Source of the DNA: Actinomycetes bacterium
GTDB lineage: Bacteria; Actinomycetota; Acidimicrobiia; Acidimicrobiales; RAAP-2
Direction of reading: 5' to 3'
NCBI GenBank assembly: GCA_021794995.1
Contig: JAJYPY010000013.1
Coordinates: forward strand, 1-33,283
DNA length: 33,283 bases
In this document: positions 7,899-18,480 of the stretch, one piece after another
Position numbering within the stretch: the first letter of the stretch is position 1
Layout of the letters: every line of letters starts with the position of its first letter
Position numbers and translations under genes: made by a program
The notes under the pieces: model-generated
What the model saw: only the letters and a program-made list of their open reading frames with translations
Database searches by the model: none
Told to the model about the DNA's origin: nothing

Positions 7899-10800
7899 GT
7901 GCCGCGTCGCGACGACATTCAGTCGATCCTCGTGATCGGCTCCGGGCCCATCGTCATCGGGCAGGCCTGCGAGTTCGACTACTCGGGGACCCAGGCGTGC
8001 CGCGTGCTCGCGGCCGAGGGCTATCGGGTGGTGCTCGCCAATTCGAACCCTGCCACCATCATGACGGATCCTCAGACGGCTGATCGGACGTACGTCGAGC
8101 CGCTGGAACCCGAGGTCCTCGAGGCGATCGTGCGCAAGGAGCGCCCCGACGCGCTCCTCCCGACGCTCGGCGGCCAGACCGCGCTGAACCTCACGATGGC
8201 CTTGCTCGACCGCGGGGCGCTCGACGGAGTGGAGGTCATCGGCGCGCGTCCGGACGCCATCCGCACGGCCGAGGACCGAGACCTCTTCCGCAAGGCGATG
8301 ACCGAGATCGGGCTCGCGGTGCCACAGAGCGGGTTCGCGCACTCGCTCGACGAGGCGATCGCCATCGCCGACGACATCGGCTACCCGGTGATGGTGCGCC
8401 CGAGCTTCATCCTGGGCGGCAAGGGGACCGGCATCGCGCCGGGACGCGACGAGCTCGTCCGGCTGGCCGCGGAGGGGCTCGACGCGAGCCCGATCTCCGA
8501 GATCCTCGTCGAACGCTCGGTCGCCGGCTGGAAGGAGTTCGAGCTCGAGGTCATGCGGGACCGGGCGGACAACTGCGTCGTCGTCTGCTCCATCGAGAAC
8601 CTTGACCCCATGGGCGTCCACACGGGCGACTCCATCACCGTCGCGCCTGCGCAGACCCTGACCGATGTCGAGTACCAGGCAATGCGTGACGACGCCTTCG
8701 CCTGCCTGCGCCGCGTGGGGGTGGAGACGGGCGGCTCGAACGTCCAGTTCGCCGTCGACCCGAGAACCGGCAGGCGCCTGATCATCGAGATGAACCCGCG
8801 GGTCTCACGCTCCTCTGCGCTGGCGTCGAAGGCGACGGGATTCCCCATCGCCAAGATCGCCGCGCGCCTCGCCGTCGGCTACACCCTCGACGAGATCCGC
8901 AACGACATCACGCTCGCCACGCCGGCGAGCTTCGAGCCGACGATCGACTACGTGGTGACCAAGATCCCGCGTTGGGCCTTCGAGAAGCTGCCCGGGGCCG
9001 AGGCGCGCCTCGGCACGCGGATGCAGTCCGTCGGCGAGGTGATGGCGATCGGTCGGACGTTCTGCGAGTCGCTCCAGAAGGCCGTGCGCTCGCTCGAGCA
9101 GGGGCGTTCCGGGCTCAACGCGGATGGTGCGGAAGCCGCCCTCGACGCGGTGCCGCTCGACGAGCTGCTCGACCGCGTCGGCGTCGCGACCCCCGAACGC
9201 ATCTTCGAACTGGAGGCCGCGCTCCGTCGCGGTGCGGACCTCGAGGAGGTCGCCTCGAGGAGCGGGGTCGACCCATGGTTCCTCGGCCAGATCGCGCGCC
9301 TGGGTGATGCACGGCGAGCGCTTCCCGCCGATATGGCGTCCATGGACCGCACGTCGTGGCGTCGCATGAAGCGGCTCGGGTTCTCCGACGCGCAGCTCGC
9401 TTACCTCTTCGCGGCCTCCGAGTCCGAGGTGCGTGCGGCTCGGCTCGGTGCCGGTGTCGTCGCGACCTTCAAGACCGTCGACACGTGCGGCGCCGAGTTC
9501 GAAGCATTCACGCCGTACCACTACGCCACGTACGAGGACGAGGACGAGGTGCGCCCCTCGACCCGGGCGCGTGTGGTCATCTTGGGCTCGGGTCCCAATC
9601 GCATCGGGCAGGGCATCGAATTCGACTACTGCTGTGTCCACGCGTCCCTGGCCCTGCGAGACGCCGGGTACGAGACCGTGATGGTGAACTGCAACCCCGA
9701 GACCGTGTCGACCGACTACGACACCTCCGACCGCCTCTACTTCGAACCCCTCACCGCGGAGGACGTGGCGAACGTGATCGACGCCGAGCTGGGCGCCGGA
9801 GGCCAGCTGGCGGGGGTCATCGTGTCGCTCGGGGGTCAGACCCCGCTCAAGCTCGCCCACGCGCTCGAGCCCGGCCTCGTGCTCGGGACGAGCCCAGCGT
9901 CGATCGACCTCGCCGAGGACCGCGAGCAGTGGAACGCGCTGTGCGCCGAGCTGGGGATGCTCCAGCCGCCAGGGGGCACGGCGCTGACCGTGGAGGAGGC
10001 CGTCGCGACGGCGCGTCGTGTCGGGTACCCCGTGCTCGTCCGCCCGAGCTACGTGCTGGGCGGGCGCGCGATGGAGATCGTCTACGACGACGCCGAGCTC
10101 CGTCGTGTGATGGGGGGGCTCCGGCTCGAGCGCGAAGGCGGCGTGACGGCGGAGCGCGCGGTACTCGTCGATCGCTTCTTGGAGGATGCCATCGAGGTCG
10201 ACGTCGACGCGATACGGGACAGGTCGGGCGAGGTCCTCGTGTGCGGGGTCATGGAGCACGTCGAGCAGGCGGGCGTCCACTCCGGAGACTCCGCGTGCGC
10301 GCTACCCCCGCAGTCGCTCTCCGGCGACGTCCTCGAGACGCTCGACCGCTCCACCCGGGAGCTGGCCGAGGCGCTGTCGGTCGTCGGGCTCTTGAACGTG
10401 CAGTTCGCGGTGAAAGACGGCGCCGTCTACGTGCTCGAGGCGAACCCGCGCGCCAGCCGCACGGTGCCGTTCGTCGCGAAGGCGACGGGGGTGCCCGTGG
10501 CGATGCTCGCCGCCAGGGTGATGGTGGGCGCGACGCTCGGGGAGCTGCGGGCACAAGGGATGCTGGCCAGCTCGGGCAGCATCCCGAGCCTGGGTCACGT
10601 GAGCGTCAAGGAGGCGGTGCTGCCCTTCGACCGCTTCCCCGGCGTCGACACGGTCCTCGGTCCCGAGATGCGTTCGACGGGCGAGGTGATGGGGGTGGAC
10701 ACCACCTTCGGGCTCGCCTTCGCCAAGAGCCAGGCCGCTGCGGGTACCCAGCTTCCGGCGGCTGGAACGGTGTTCCTCTCGTTGGCGGACAGAGACAAGC

Positions 10801-11180
10801 CGGGGGGTCTCGAGATCGCGCGCGGGCTCGTCGGCCTGGGATTCTCCCTCGCCGCGACGCTCGGCACCGCCGGGTATCTCCGCCACCACGGCGTCGAGGT
10901 CGACACCCTCGTGGCGAAGGTCGGCGAGGAAGGGATGGCCGCGGACGCGGTCCAGCTGATCGCGGGAGGCAAGGTGCAGATGGTCGTGAACACGCCCCGA
11001 GGGCGCGGGTCGCGTCACGACGGCGTGCACATCCGTGCCGCAGCGCTCGCCCACCACGTCCCGTGCATCACGACCCTCTCCGCGGCACAGGCCGCGGTCG
11101 CCGGCATCGCAGACCGCGCGGTCCATCCCCTCGTCGTTCGGAGCCTCCAGGAACTGCACGCCGGTGCAGGCGATCCCTGA
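7899..11180 (+). CDS. carB: Carbamoyl-phosphate synthase large subunit
   Basis: [37 protein letters not shown]...[21 protein letters not shown]; two ATP-grasp halves; GTG start at 7899. Confidence 0.96.
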   Translation: MPRRDDIQSILVIGSGPIVIGQACEFDYSGTQACRVLAAEGYRVVLANSNPATIMTDPQTADRTYVEPLEPEVLEAIVRKERPDALLPTLGGQTALNLTMALLDRGALDGVEVIGARPDAIRTAEDRDLFRKAMTEIGLAVPQSGFAHSLDEAIAIADDIGYPVMVRPSFILGGKGTGIAPGRDELVRLAAEGLDASPISEILVERSVAGWKEFELEVMRDRADNCVVVCSIENLDPMGVHTGDSITVAPAQTLTDVEYQAMRDDAFACLRRVGVETGGSNVQFAVDPRTGRRLIIEMNPRVSRSSALASKATGFPIAKIAARLAVGYTLDEIRNDITLATPASFEPTIDYVVTKIPRWAFEKLPGAEARLGTRMQSVGEVMAIGRTFCESLQKAVRSLEQGRSGLNADGAEAALDAVPLDELLDRVGVATPERIFELEAALRRGADLEEVASRSGVDPWFLGQIARLGDARRALPADMASMDRTSWRRMKRLGFSDAQLAYLFAASESEVRAARLGAGVVATFKTVDTCGAEFEAFTPYHYATYEDEDEVRPSTRARVVILGSGPNRIGQGIEFDYCCVHASLALRDAGYETVMVNCNPETVSTDYDTSDRLYFEPLTAEDVANVIDAELGAGGQLAGVIVSLGGQTPLKLAHALEPGLVLGTSPASIDLAEDREQWNALCAELGMLQPPGGTALTVEEAVATARRVGYPVLVRPSYVLGGRAMEIVYDDAELRRVMGGLRLEREGGVTAERAVLVDRFLEDAIEVDVDAIRDRSGEVLVCGVMEHVEQAGVHSGDSACALPPQSLSGDVLETLDRSTRELAEALSVVGLLNVQFAVKDGAVYVLEANPRASRTVPFVAKATGVPVAMLAARVMVGATLGELRAQGMLASSGSIPSLGHVSVKEAVLPFDRFPGVDTVLGPEMRSTGEVMGVDTTFGLAFAKSQAAAGTQLPAAGTVFLSLADRDKPGGLEIARGLVGLGFSLAATLGTAGYLRHHGVEVDTLVAKVGEEGMAADAVQLIAGGKVQMVVNTPRGRGSRHDGVHIRAAALAHHVPCITTLSAAQAAVAGIADRAVHPLVVRSLQELHAGAGDP

Positions 11181-12174
11181 GGACCCCCGGCACCCGGCCC
11201 GGGACCGCGCCCGGGACCGCGCCCGGGACCGCGCCCGGGACCGGGACCGCACCCGGGACCGCACCCGCGCCCGCGACCTCGCTCCCCTCGCCACGTCGGT
11301 CGGCACGGTGCGACTTGCCTCGGCGGTGATGACCGCGTCGGGCACGGCCGGCCACGGTGCCGAGCTCGGCGCCTACGGCGCGCTCGGCGAGCTCGGCGCG
11401 GTCGTCGTGAAGTCGCTCGCGGCTCACCCGTGGCCGGGGAACGCCGGTCCGCGCGTGCGCGCCGCGCCAGGTGGATCGATGCTCAACCGTGTCGGGCTGC
11501 AGGGTCCGGGCGTCGGACACTGGCTCGACCACGACTTGCCTGCGCTGCTCGCCCAGGGCGCGACCGTCGTGGCGAGCATCTGGGGTCGTACCCCAGAGGA
11601 GTTCGGAGCGGCGGCCGGCGCCCTCGCCGGCGTCGCGGGTGTCGTCGCTCTCGAGGTGAACGTGAGCTGCCCGAACCTGGCCGGGCACATGTTCGCGCAC
11701 TCGCCGTCTGCGACGGCGGACGCAGTGGCGGCCGCGGCGGCGGCAGGCGTGCCCCGATGGGCCAAGCTCAGCCCGAACGTCGCAGACATCTGTGAGATCG
11801 CAGGCGCCGCACTCGGCGCGGGGGCGGTCGGGCTCACGCTCGTGAACACGCTGCTGGGCATGGCGATCGACGTCACAGGACACCGCAAGCCCCTCGCTGG
11901 CGGACTCTCGGGTCCTGCGTTGCACCCGGTCGCGGTGCGCGCGGTGCACGACTGCCGCCGGGCGTTTCCGGAGGCGGGCATCGTGGGAGTCGGCGGGGTG
12001 AGCTCGGGCGTCGACGCGGTGGAGCTGCTCATGGCGGGTGCCGACGCCGTCCAAGTCGGGACGGCGACCTTTGCGGATCCTCGGTCGCCGTGGAAGGTCC
12101 AAGACGAGCTGTCCCGATGGTGCCGCCGCCGCGGTACGACCGTGCAGGAGGTGATCGGTGCTGCCCTTCGGTGA
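11164..12174 (+). CDS. pyrD: Class 1 dihydroorotate dehydrogenase with Arg/Asp-repeat N-terminus
   Basis: [21 protein letters not shown]...[13 protein letters not shown] (Cys-type)...[11 protein letters not shown]...[30 protein letters not shown] 11164 is the best in-frame start upstream of the core. Confidence 0.88.
   Translation: MQAIPEDPRHPARDRARDRARDRARDRDRTRDRTRARDLAPLATSVGTVRLASAVMTASGTAGHGAELGAYGALGELGAVVVKSLAAHPWPGNAGPRVRAAPGGSMLNRVGLQGPGVGHWLDHDLPALLAQGATVVASIWGRTPEEFGAAAGALAGVAGVVALEVNVSCPNLAGHMFAHSPSATADAVAAAAAAGVPRWAKLSPNVADICEIAGAALGAGAVGLTLVNTLLGMAIDVTGHRKPLAGGLSGPALHPVAVRAVHDCRRAFPEAGIVGVGGVSSGVDAVELLMAGADAVQVGTATFADPRSPWKVQDELSRWCRRRGTTVQEVIGAALR
11198..11278 (+). repeat. 12-bp tandem repeat CCCGGGACCGCG (3 perfect plus degenerate copies) encoding (ARDR)n
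   Basis: Perfect units at 11198-11209, 11210-11221, 11222-11233, then degenerate to 11278. Confidence 0.92.
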
Positions 12175-13012
12175 GCGCGTCCGCCGAGCGATCGCGTCGA
12201 CCGGCCCGTTGTGCGTGGGCATCGATCCGGCTGCGTCGCTGCTCGACGCGTGGGGTCTCTCTGACGACGCCGCGGGCCTCCGTGCGTTCGGCCTCGGCTG
12301 CGTCGAGGCGGTGTCGGGCGTGGTCCCGGTGGTCAAGCCCCAAGTGGCGTTCTTCGAGCGGCACGGCGCAGCGGGGATGGCCGCGTACGAAGAGGTTGTC
12401 GCAGCGGCGCAGGCGGCCGGGCTCCTCGTGATCGCCGACGCGAAGCGCGGCGACATCGGCTCGACGACCGAGGCCTACGCCGACGCGTGGTTCCGCGGTC
12501 CGTTCGCTGCAGACGCACTGACCGCGACGCCCTATGTGGGCCTCGACGCGCTGTGGCCGATGGCGGACGCCGCGCGCGCCACCGGGCGCGGCCTCGTCGT
12601 CGTCGTCTCGAGCTCGAACCCCGAGGGCCGCACGCTGCAGCACGCCGTCACCGAGGATGGCCGGAGCGTGGAGCGGTCGCTCCTCGACGAGATCGCACGG
12701 TGGAACCGCGAGGAGCTGGCGGACGAGGCTCGGCGCGCGGACACCGCGCCGTTGGGGTCCGCGGGCGCAGTGGTCGGTGCCGTGCGCGGCGGTGCGCCGG
12801 TGGAGGGTCTCGAGGACCTCGGAGGCATCGTCCTCGCGCCCGGGCTGGGCGCCCAAGGCGCACGCGTCGAGGACGTCGCCCGCCGATTCGCGGGCTGCCC
12901 GACGGGATCGGTCCTCCCGGCGGTGTCACGCGGCGTGCAGGCAGACGGTGAGCGGGGGATGCGAAACGCGGCCCGGCGGCTCCTCGACGCCCTGGCTGGT
13001 GCCCTGAGCTGA
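12158..13012 (+). CDS. pyrF: Orotidine-5'-phosphate decarboxylase (long actinobacterial type)
   Basis: LCVGIDPAASLLDAWGL...VVKPQVAFFERHGAAGMAAYEEV...LLVIADAKRGDIGSTTEAYADAW. Confidence 0.94.
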   Translation: MLPFGERVRRAIASTGPLCVGIDPAASLLDAWGLSDDAAGLRAFGLGCVEAVSGVVPVVKPQVAFFERHGAAGMAAYEEVVAAAQAAGLLVIADAKRGDIGSTTEAYADAWFRGPFAADALTATPYVGLDALWPMADAARATGRGLVVVVSSSNPEGRTLQHAVTEDGRSVERSLLDEIARWNREELADEARRADTAPLGSAGAVVGAVRGGAPVEGLEDLGGIVLAPGLGAQGARVEDVARRFAGCPTGSVLPAVSRGVQADGERGMRNAARRLLDALAGALS

Positions 13013-13022
13013 GCCGGGAGGC

Positions 13023-13028
13023 TACAGT
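13023..13028 (+). promoter_or_regulatory. Candidate -10 (TACAGT) giving a leaderless mihF mRNA
   Basis: TACAGT followed by 7 nt and then ATG at 13036. Confidence 0.5.
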
Positions 13029-13035
13029 CGGGCTC

Positions 13036-13356
13036 ATGCCGCAACCTCCCGCACTCACCACCGAGCAGCGTCAAGCTGCGCTTGAGAAGGCCGCCAAGGT
13101 GCGACGGGAGCGGGCGGAGGTGAAGGAGAGGCTCAAGATGGGCTCCCTCACCCTCGCCGAGCTCCTCCGCCAGGCAGAGTCCGACGAGACCGTCGGCAAG
13201 ATGAAGGTGGTCTCCGTGCTCGAATCCCTTCCCGGTCTGGGCAAGGTGAAGGCACGCCGACTCATGGCATCGGTCGGCATCGCCGAGAGCCGCCGCCTGC
13301 AAGGGCTCGGAGCCAAGCAGCGAGCCGATCTTCTCGAGCAGACCGCCTCGCGCTGA
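13036..13356 (+). CDS. mihF: Actinobacterial integration host factor (mIHF)
   Basis: KAAKVRRERAEVKERLKMGSLTLAELLRQAESDETVGKMKVVSVLESLPGLGKVKARRLMASVGIAESRRLQGLG; next to gmk. Confidence 0.95.
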   Translation: MPQPPALTTEQRQAALEKAAKVRRERAEVKERLKMGSLTLAELLRQAESDETVGKMKVVSVLESLPGLGKVKARRLMASVGIAESRRLQGLGAKQRADLLEQTASR

Positions 13357-13907
13357 ACATCTTCGTGCTCATCGGCCCGGGGGGGGCCGGCAAGGGGACC
13401 GTCGCCGCCGCGTTGACCGCACGCGTCCCCGATCTGTGGCTCAGCCGTTCGTGGACGACGCGCCCGCGACGTCCCGGCGAGGACCCGAACGCCTACGTGT
13501 GGGTGACGCCTGAAGAGTTCCGCCGGCGCGTCGCAGAAGGGGGGTTCTTCGAGTGGGCCGAGTACCTGGGCAACCTCTACGGGACCCCGGTGCCCGATCC
13601 GCCACCGGGCAGCGACGTGCTGCTCGAAATCGATCTCCAAGGGGCCGAGCAGGTCGTGGCGAAGCGCCCCGACGCGGTCGTCATCTTGCTCTTGCCGCCG
13701 TCCTTCGACGTCCAGCGGGCCCGCCTCGTGTCTCGCGGCGACCCGGACGAGCACGTCCGGCGCCGCCTCGAAAAGGGGCGGGAGGAGGTGGTGCACGGAC
13801 ACGAGCTCGCTCGCTACGAGGTGGTCAACGCCGACCTCGAACAGGCCGTGGAGGAGCTTGCCGGTATAGTGTGCGCGACCCGCCGAAAGGATGTCGATGC
13901 CCCGTAA
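13353..13907 (+). CDS. gmk: Guanylate kinase (proposed CTG start at 13353; alternative GTG at 13365)
   Basis: LNIFVLIGPGGAGKGTVAAAL...LSRSWTTRPRRPGEDPNAYVWVTPEEFRRRVAEGGFFEWAEYLGNLYGTP; CTG start restores the beta-1 strand before the P-loop. Confidence 0.9.
   Translation: MNIFVLIGPGGAGKGTVAAALTARVPDLWLSRSWTTRPRRPGEDPNAYVWVTPEEFRRRVAEGGFFEWAEYLGNLYGTPVPDPPPGSDVLLEIDLQGAEQVVAKRPDAVVILLLPPSFDVQRARLVSRGDPDEHVRRRLEKGREEVVHGHELARYEVVNADLEQAVEELAGIVCATRRKDVDAP
13865..13870 (+). promoter_or_regulatory. Candidate -10 (TATAGT) for rpoZ
   Basis: TATAGT inside the gmk 3' end, about 26 nt upstream of the rpoZ start region. Confidence 0.45.
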
Positions 13908-14277
13908 CACCCTGATGGATCCCCCGATCGAGTCGTTATTGGACAAGGTGGACTCGAAGTTCACCCTCGTCGCACTCGGCTCACTGCGGGCGCGCCAGAT
14001 CAACGCGTACTACAACAGCCTGGGCGAGGGCCTGGGGCGGATCGTCCCGCCGCAGGTGACCTCGGTGTCGGGCAAGCCCTTGTCGATCGCGTTCGAGGAG
14101 ATTGCGGCGAACAAGATCGTCTACGAGCGCGCATCCGAGGAGGAGACCGGCGGCGACGGCCATGTCGAGACCGCCGCTGAGGAGCGCGCCGTTGTCGAGC
14201 CGGTGGAGGCGGCCCTCACCGGCGGCGCATTCGGCGAGGATCCTGCGCTGCTCGACGAGGGGCCGTCCGCCGGCTAG
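13897..14277 (+). CDS. rpoZ: RNA polymerase omega subunit
   Basis: IESLLDKVDSKFTLVALGSLRARQINAYYNSLGEGLG...KPLSIAFEEIAANKIVYE; ATG 13897 after AAAGGA (alternative ATG 13891). Confidence 0.92.
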   Translation: MPRNTLMDPPIESLLDKVDSKFTLVALGSLRARQINAYYNSLGEGLGRIVPPQVTSVSGKPLSIAFEEIAANKIVYERASEEETGGDGHVETAAEERAVVEPVEAALTGGAFGEDPALLDEGPSAG

Positions 14278-14299
14278 ATCCGGTCGGCACCTCCTCGCT

Positions 14300-15478
14300 G
14301 TGCGCATCGTCCTCGGGGTCTCCGGCGGCATCGCCGCCTACAAGGCGGTCGAGGTGTGCAGGCGACTCGTGGACTCCACGCATCACGTGACGCCGGTCTT
14401 GACGGAGGCGGCGCTGCGGTTCGTCGGTGCCGCGACGTTCTCCGCACTTGGCTCCGAGCCCGTGCCCGAGGGACTGTGGAGCGGTGGCATCCCGCACACG
14501 CGCCTCGGCCAGGAGGCGGATCTCGTGCTGGTGGCGCCCGCCACCGCGGATCTGCTCGCGCGCTATGCCGTCGGGATCGCCGACGATCTGCTGACCGCCA
14601 CGCTGCTCGCGACCCGCGCGCCCGTGGTCGTCTGCCCCGCAATGCACACCGAGATGTGGGAGCACCCCGCGGTCGCAGAGAACCTCGCGACCCTCAGACG
14701 CCGCGGGGTCCGCGTGGTCGAGCCCGCATCGGGACGTCTCGCGGGTGGCGACGTGGGCGTCGGGAGGATGGCCGAGCCCGAGACCATCGTCGCCGTGGCG
14801 CTGGCCGCGTGCGGCCCGCAGGACCTGCGCGGCCGCCACGTGGTGGTGAGCGCAGGAGGCACCCGGGAGGCGATCGACCCGGTCCGCGTGATCACCAACC
14901 GGTCGTCGGGCAAGCAGGGCCACGCCCTGGCCGCCGCTGCAGCGTCCCGAGGCGCGCGGGTGACGCTCGTCACGTCGTCGTCGCTCCCCGCGCCTGCTGG
15001 TGTGGAGACGGTCGAGGTCGAGTCGGCGTCCGACATGCAGGCAGCGCTCCAGGCGGTGGCATCCGACGCCGACGTCGTGGTGATGGCAGCAGCCGTTGCT
15101 GACTTCCGACCCAAGGTCGTCGCCGACCACAAGGGCCACGGGGTGCCAGATCTCGAGCTCGAACCGACGCCAGACATCCTCGCCGGGCTGGTGGCACACA
15201 GGCGCCCCGGGCAGGTGCTCGTCGGCTTCGCCGCAGAGACCGACGACGCCGTCGGACGCGCCCGACGCAAGTTGGAGCAAAAGGGGGTAGACCTCCTGGT
15301 GGTCAACGACGTGTCGGCACCCGGCGCCGGGTTCGACCATGACACCAACGAGGTCACGATCCTCGAGTCCGGGGGCGGCGCCACTGCGCTGCCGCTTCGA
15401 TCCAAACGAGAGGTAGCCGACGCCGTCTTGGACAAGGTGGTCGCACGGTTGCGGGGAAGCACGGGAGACAGCGCATGA
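14300..15478 (+). CDS. coaBC: Bifunctional phosphopantothenoylcysteine decarboxylase / phosphopantothenate-cysteine ligase
   Basis: [23 protein letters not shown]...[20 protein letters not shown]...[33 protein letters not shown] start. Confidence 0.94.
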   Translation: MRIVLGVSGGIAAYKAVEVCRRLVDSTHHVTPVLTEAALRFVGAATFSALGSEPVPEGLWSGGIPHTRLGQEADLVLVAPATADLLARYAVGIADDLLTATLLATRAPVVVCPAMHTEMWEHPAVAENLATLRRRGVRVVEPASGRLAGGDVGVGRMAEPETIVAVALAACGPQDLRGRHVVVSAGGTREAIDPVRVITNRSSGKQGHALAAAAASRGARVTLVTSSSLPAPAGVETVEVESASDMQAALQAVASDADVVVMAAAVADFRPKVVADHKGHGVPDLELEPTPDILAGLVAHRRPGQVLVGFAAETDDAVGRARRKLEQKGVDLLVVNDVSAPGAGFDHDTNEVTILESGGGATALPLRSKREVADAVLDKVVARLRGSTGDSA

Positions 15479-16665
15479 GAACCACCTTCACCTCAGAGTC
15501 GGTGACCGAGGGCCACCCCGACAAGATGGCCGACCAGATCTCCGATGCGGTGCTCGACGCGCTGCTCGAGCGGGATCCGCTCAGCCGGGTGGCGTGCGAG
15601 ACGCTGCTCACCACCGGCCTCGTCGTCGTGGCCGGTGAGATCAGCACGGAGACCTATGTCGACATCCCCACCTTGGTGCGCGACGTCGTGTGCGACATCG
15701 GCTACGACAACGATGCGTACGGTTTCAACGGTCGGACGTGCGGGGTGATGGTCGCCCTCGACGGCCAGTCTCCGGACATCGCCCGCGGCGTGGACGCGGC
15801 GTTCGAGCTGCGCAGCGGATCGGGGGGCGAGGATCTGCTGAACGCCCAGGGCGCAGGCGACCAGGGGATGATGTTCGGCTACGCGTGCGACGAAACCCCC
15901 GACCTGATGCCAATGCCGATCTGGCTCGCGCACCGGCTCTCCCAGCGTCTGTCCCAGGTCCGTCGTGTCGGCGTACTGCCGTACCTACGCCCCGACGGGA
16001 AGACCCAAGTGAGCATCACCTACGACAACGGGCGGCCCGTCGCCGTCGAGACCGTCTTGATCTCCACCCAGCACCAGCCGGGTATCGATCTCGACACCCT
16101 TCTTTTGCCGGACCTGGACGAGCACGTCGTGCACCCGCTGCTCCCGAAGGACCTCGACACCGACAAGATGCGGCTCCTCGCCAACCCGACGGGGCTGTTC
16201 GAGCTCGGCGGTCCGCATGCCGACACCGGGCTCACGGGACGCAAGATCATCGTGGACACCTACGGAGGGATGGCGCGCCACGGCGGGGGAGCGTTCTCCG
16301 GAAAGGATCCCTCCAAGGTGGACCGCTCAGCGGCGTACGCCGCGCGCTGGGTCGCAAAGCACGTGGTCTCGGCGGGAGCGGCACGGCGCTGCGAGCTCCA
16401 GGTCGCCTACGCCATCGGCGTCGCGCACCCGGTGTCGCTCGCAGTGGAGACGTTCGGCACCGAGACCGTGGATCCCGCACGGATCGTGGCCACCGTGCGT
16501 GAGCTGTTCGACCTGCGACCCGCAGCCATCATCCGCGACCTCGATCTGCGACGCCCGATCTACCGTCGGACCGCCGCCTACGGGCACTTCGGCCGCAGCG
16601 ACAAGGAGTTCACCTGGGAGCAGACGCCGAAGGCGGACGAGCTGCGTCGGGCGCTGGACCTCTGA
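15475..16665 (+). CDS. metK: S-adenosylmethionine synthase
   Basis: [29 protein letters not shown]...[21 protein letters not shown]...[20 protein letters not shown] overlap with coaBC. Confidence 0.97.
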   Translation: MRTTFTSESVTEGHPDKMADQISDAVLDALLERDPLSRVACETLLTTGLVVVAGEISTETYVDIPTLVRDVVCDIGYDNDAYGFNGRTCGVMVALDGQSPDIARGVDAAFELRSGSGGEDLLNAQGAGDQGMMFGYACDETPDLMPMPIWLAHRLSQRLSQVRRVGVLPYLRPDGKTQVSITYDNGRPVAVETVLISTQHQPGIDLDTLLLPDLDEHVVHPLLPKDLDTDKMRLLANPTGLFELGGPHADTGLTGRKIIVDTYGGMARHGGGAFSGKDPSKVDRSAAYAARWVAKHVVSAGAARRCELQVAYAIGVAHPVSLAVETFGTETVDPARIVATVRELFDLRPAAIIRDLDLRRPIYRRTAAYGHFGRSDKEFTWEQTPKADELRRALDL

Positions 16666-18395
16666 TCGTCAGCGTCGTCCCCGACGTGCCGGCGGTCAGC
16701 CGCCGCCAATTCGACTACACGGTGCCAGAGCGCTGGCAGCGCGACATGCGTGAGGGCAGCCGCGTGCGGGTGCCGTTCCACGGACGGCGGGTGGGCGCGT
16801 GGGTCGTCGAGGTGGGTGTGACGCCCCCACCGGGCGTCTTACTTCGGGCGGTCACGGGGGTATCGGGCCATGGGCCCCCGCCGAGCGTGCTGGCGCTCGC
16901 GCAGTGGGGCGCGTGGCGCTGGGCGATGCCCGTCGCGGCGTTGCTTCGGATCGCGTCCCCCGAGCGCAACGTGTGGTCGCTGCCGGTCCCACCTGCGAGC
17001 GCGCGCCGATCGCCGGGTTCACACGCGCGGGCCGTGCCGCGTGCACGCGCCGCCGGCTCCTCGCGGAGGGACGGCGTGACCCTTCGGCGTGTGGCTCCCG
17101 CGCACGACGTGCTCCCGTGGGTGCTGGAGGCGATCGATGGCTCGTGCGGACCGGTGCTCGTGCTCGCGCCGAGCACCGGATGGGCCGGCCGCCTCTCGGA
17201 GAGGCTCAGAGCGCGCGGCGTAGACGTGGCGTCCAGCTGGGCGGAAGCGGCGGCCGGGTGGCCGGTCGTCGTCGGGTCGCGCGCCGCGGCGTGGGCTCCG
17301 GTCCCGGTGCTCGGCGCCGCGGTGGTGCTCGACGCGCACGATTATCACGACCGCTACGACGCCGCCGACGTCGTGGTCGAGCGTGCCGCTCGCGACGGCG
17401 CGCCGTGCCTGCTGATCTCACCGTGCCCGACGGTCGTGCAGCGGGAGCGCTACGGGCCCGCCGTCGTGCCGGAACGCTCGGTCGAACGCTCGGGTTGGCC
17501 CGCGGTCACGCTCGTCGACCGCCGGAGCGCCGACCCACGCACCGGCATGCTCTCCGACGAGCTCGTCCAGCTGGCCCGCAGGGTTCTGCCGGGACGGCTC
17601 GTCTGCGTGCTGCACCGCACCGGCAGGGCCAGGCTCCTCGCGTGCGTCGCATGCGGCGCGCTCGCCCGGTGCGCGGCGTGCGGCCGGCCGGTCGTGTCGA
17701 CACGCGACCTGCTGCACTGCAGGACCTGTGGCGCGGATCGGCCAATGGTGTGCGGCGACTGCGGGTCCGTCCGACTGAAGGTCCTCCGTCAAGGCGTGTC
17801 CCGGGTGCGCGAGGAGCTGGCCGCACTCCTCGGGACGCCGGTTGGCGAGGTGGCGGGGACTCCCGCGGACGCGCCGGTGCCAGCGACATCGGTGCTCGTG
17901 GGGACCGAAGCCGTGTTGCATCGGGTGCGGCACGCCGCCGCAGTCGCGTTCTTGGACTTCGACCAGCATCTTCTCGCGCCGCGGTTCTGTGCGGGCGAGG
18001 AGTCGCTCGTGCTGCTCGCCCGCGCAGCCAGGCTCGTCGGAGGGAGGGGATCGCCCCACGCCCAAGAGCGCGCACGAGGGTCCGGCGGGGAAGGCACCGT
18101 GCTCGTCCAGACCAGGGTTCCGGACCATGACGTGCTGCGTGCGGCGGTTGCGGGCGATCCGGACCTCTTCACAGAGCGCGAGCTGCGACGCGAGCTGCGC
18201 TTGCCGCCGTTCAGCGCGCTTGCGGCCGTGCGCAGCGGCGCGGTGCCGGTGCTCGCTCCCGAGGCGGAGGCGGGCGTAGAGGTGTCGCCGCTCGCACCTG
18301 GGCGATGGCTCCTCCGTGCACCCGACCACCGCACGCTCTGCGACGCCGTCGCGACGCTGCATGGCGGGGTCAACGTCGACCCGGTCGACGTCTGA
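16662..18395 (+). CDS. priA: PriA-like replication restart protein, apparently lacking helicase motifs (proposed CTG start 16662; alternative GTG 16686)
   Basis: [26 protein letters not shown]-terminus, Zn-binding Cys cluster [41 protein letters not shown]; no Walker A or DEEH motif. Confidence 0.85.
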   Translation: MIVSVVPDVPAVSRRQFDYTVPERWQRDMREGSRVRVPFHGRRVGAWVVEVGVTPPPGVLLRAVTGVSGHGPPPSVLALAQWGAWRWAMPVAALLRIASPERNVWSLPVPPASARRSPGSHARAVPRARAAGSSRRDGVTLRRVAPAHDVLPWVLEAIDGSCGPVLVLAPSTGWAGRLSERLRARGVDVASSWAEAAAGWPVVVGSRAAAWAPVPVLGAAVVLDAHDYHDRYDAADVVVERAARDGAPCLLISPCPTVVQRERYGPAVVPERSVERSGWPAVTLVDRRSADPRTGMLSDELVQLARRVLPGRLVCVLHRTGRARLLACVACGALARCAACGRPVVSTRDLLHCRTCGADRPMVCGDCGSVRLKVLRQGVSRVREELAALLGTPVGEVAGTPADAPVPATSVLVGTEAVLHRVRHAAAVAFLDFDQHLLAPRFCAGEESLVLLARAARLVGGRGSPHAQERARGSGGEGTVLVQTRVPDHDVLRAAVAGDPDLFTERELRRELRLPPFSALAAVRSGAVPVLAPEAEAGVEVSPLAPGRWLLRAPDHRTLCDAVATLHGGVNVDPVDV

Positions 18396-18400
18396 GCCGG

Positions 18401-18460
18401 GCCGATCACAGGGGAGCCGAACACAGAGGAGCCGATCACAGAGGAGCCGATCACAGGGGA
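18401..18460 (+). repeat. Four 15-bp tandem copies of GCCGATCACAGRGGA upstream of def
   Basis: 18401-18415, 18416-18430, 18431-18445, 18446-18460, with one A/T and G/A variants. Confidence 0.95.
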
Positions 18461-18466
18461 GCCGTC

Positions 18467-18472
18467 TAGACT
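18467..18472 (+). promoter_or_regulatory. Candidate -10 (TAGACT) giving a leaderless def mRNA
   Basis: TAGACT followed by 8 nt and then GTG at 18481; no SD adjacent to the start. Confidence 0.45.
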
Positions 18473-18480
18473 CCGGGCCG

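Noticed and set aside
11166-11180. PyrR motif at the carB/pyrD junction (GATCCCTGAGGACC)
   Set aside because: One nucleotide short of UCCNGNGAGGY and no flanking stem
15440-15478. SAM riboswitch before metK
   Set aside because: metK overlaps coaBC by ATGA; no untranslated leader exists
18401-18460. CRISPR array or iteron origin
   Set aside because: 15-bp head-to-tail units with no spacers and no replication initiator nearby
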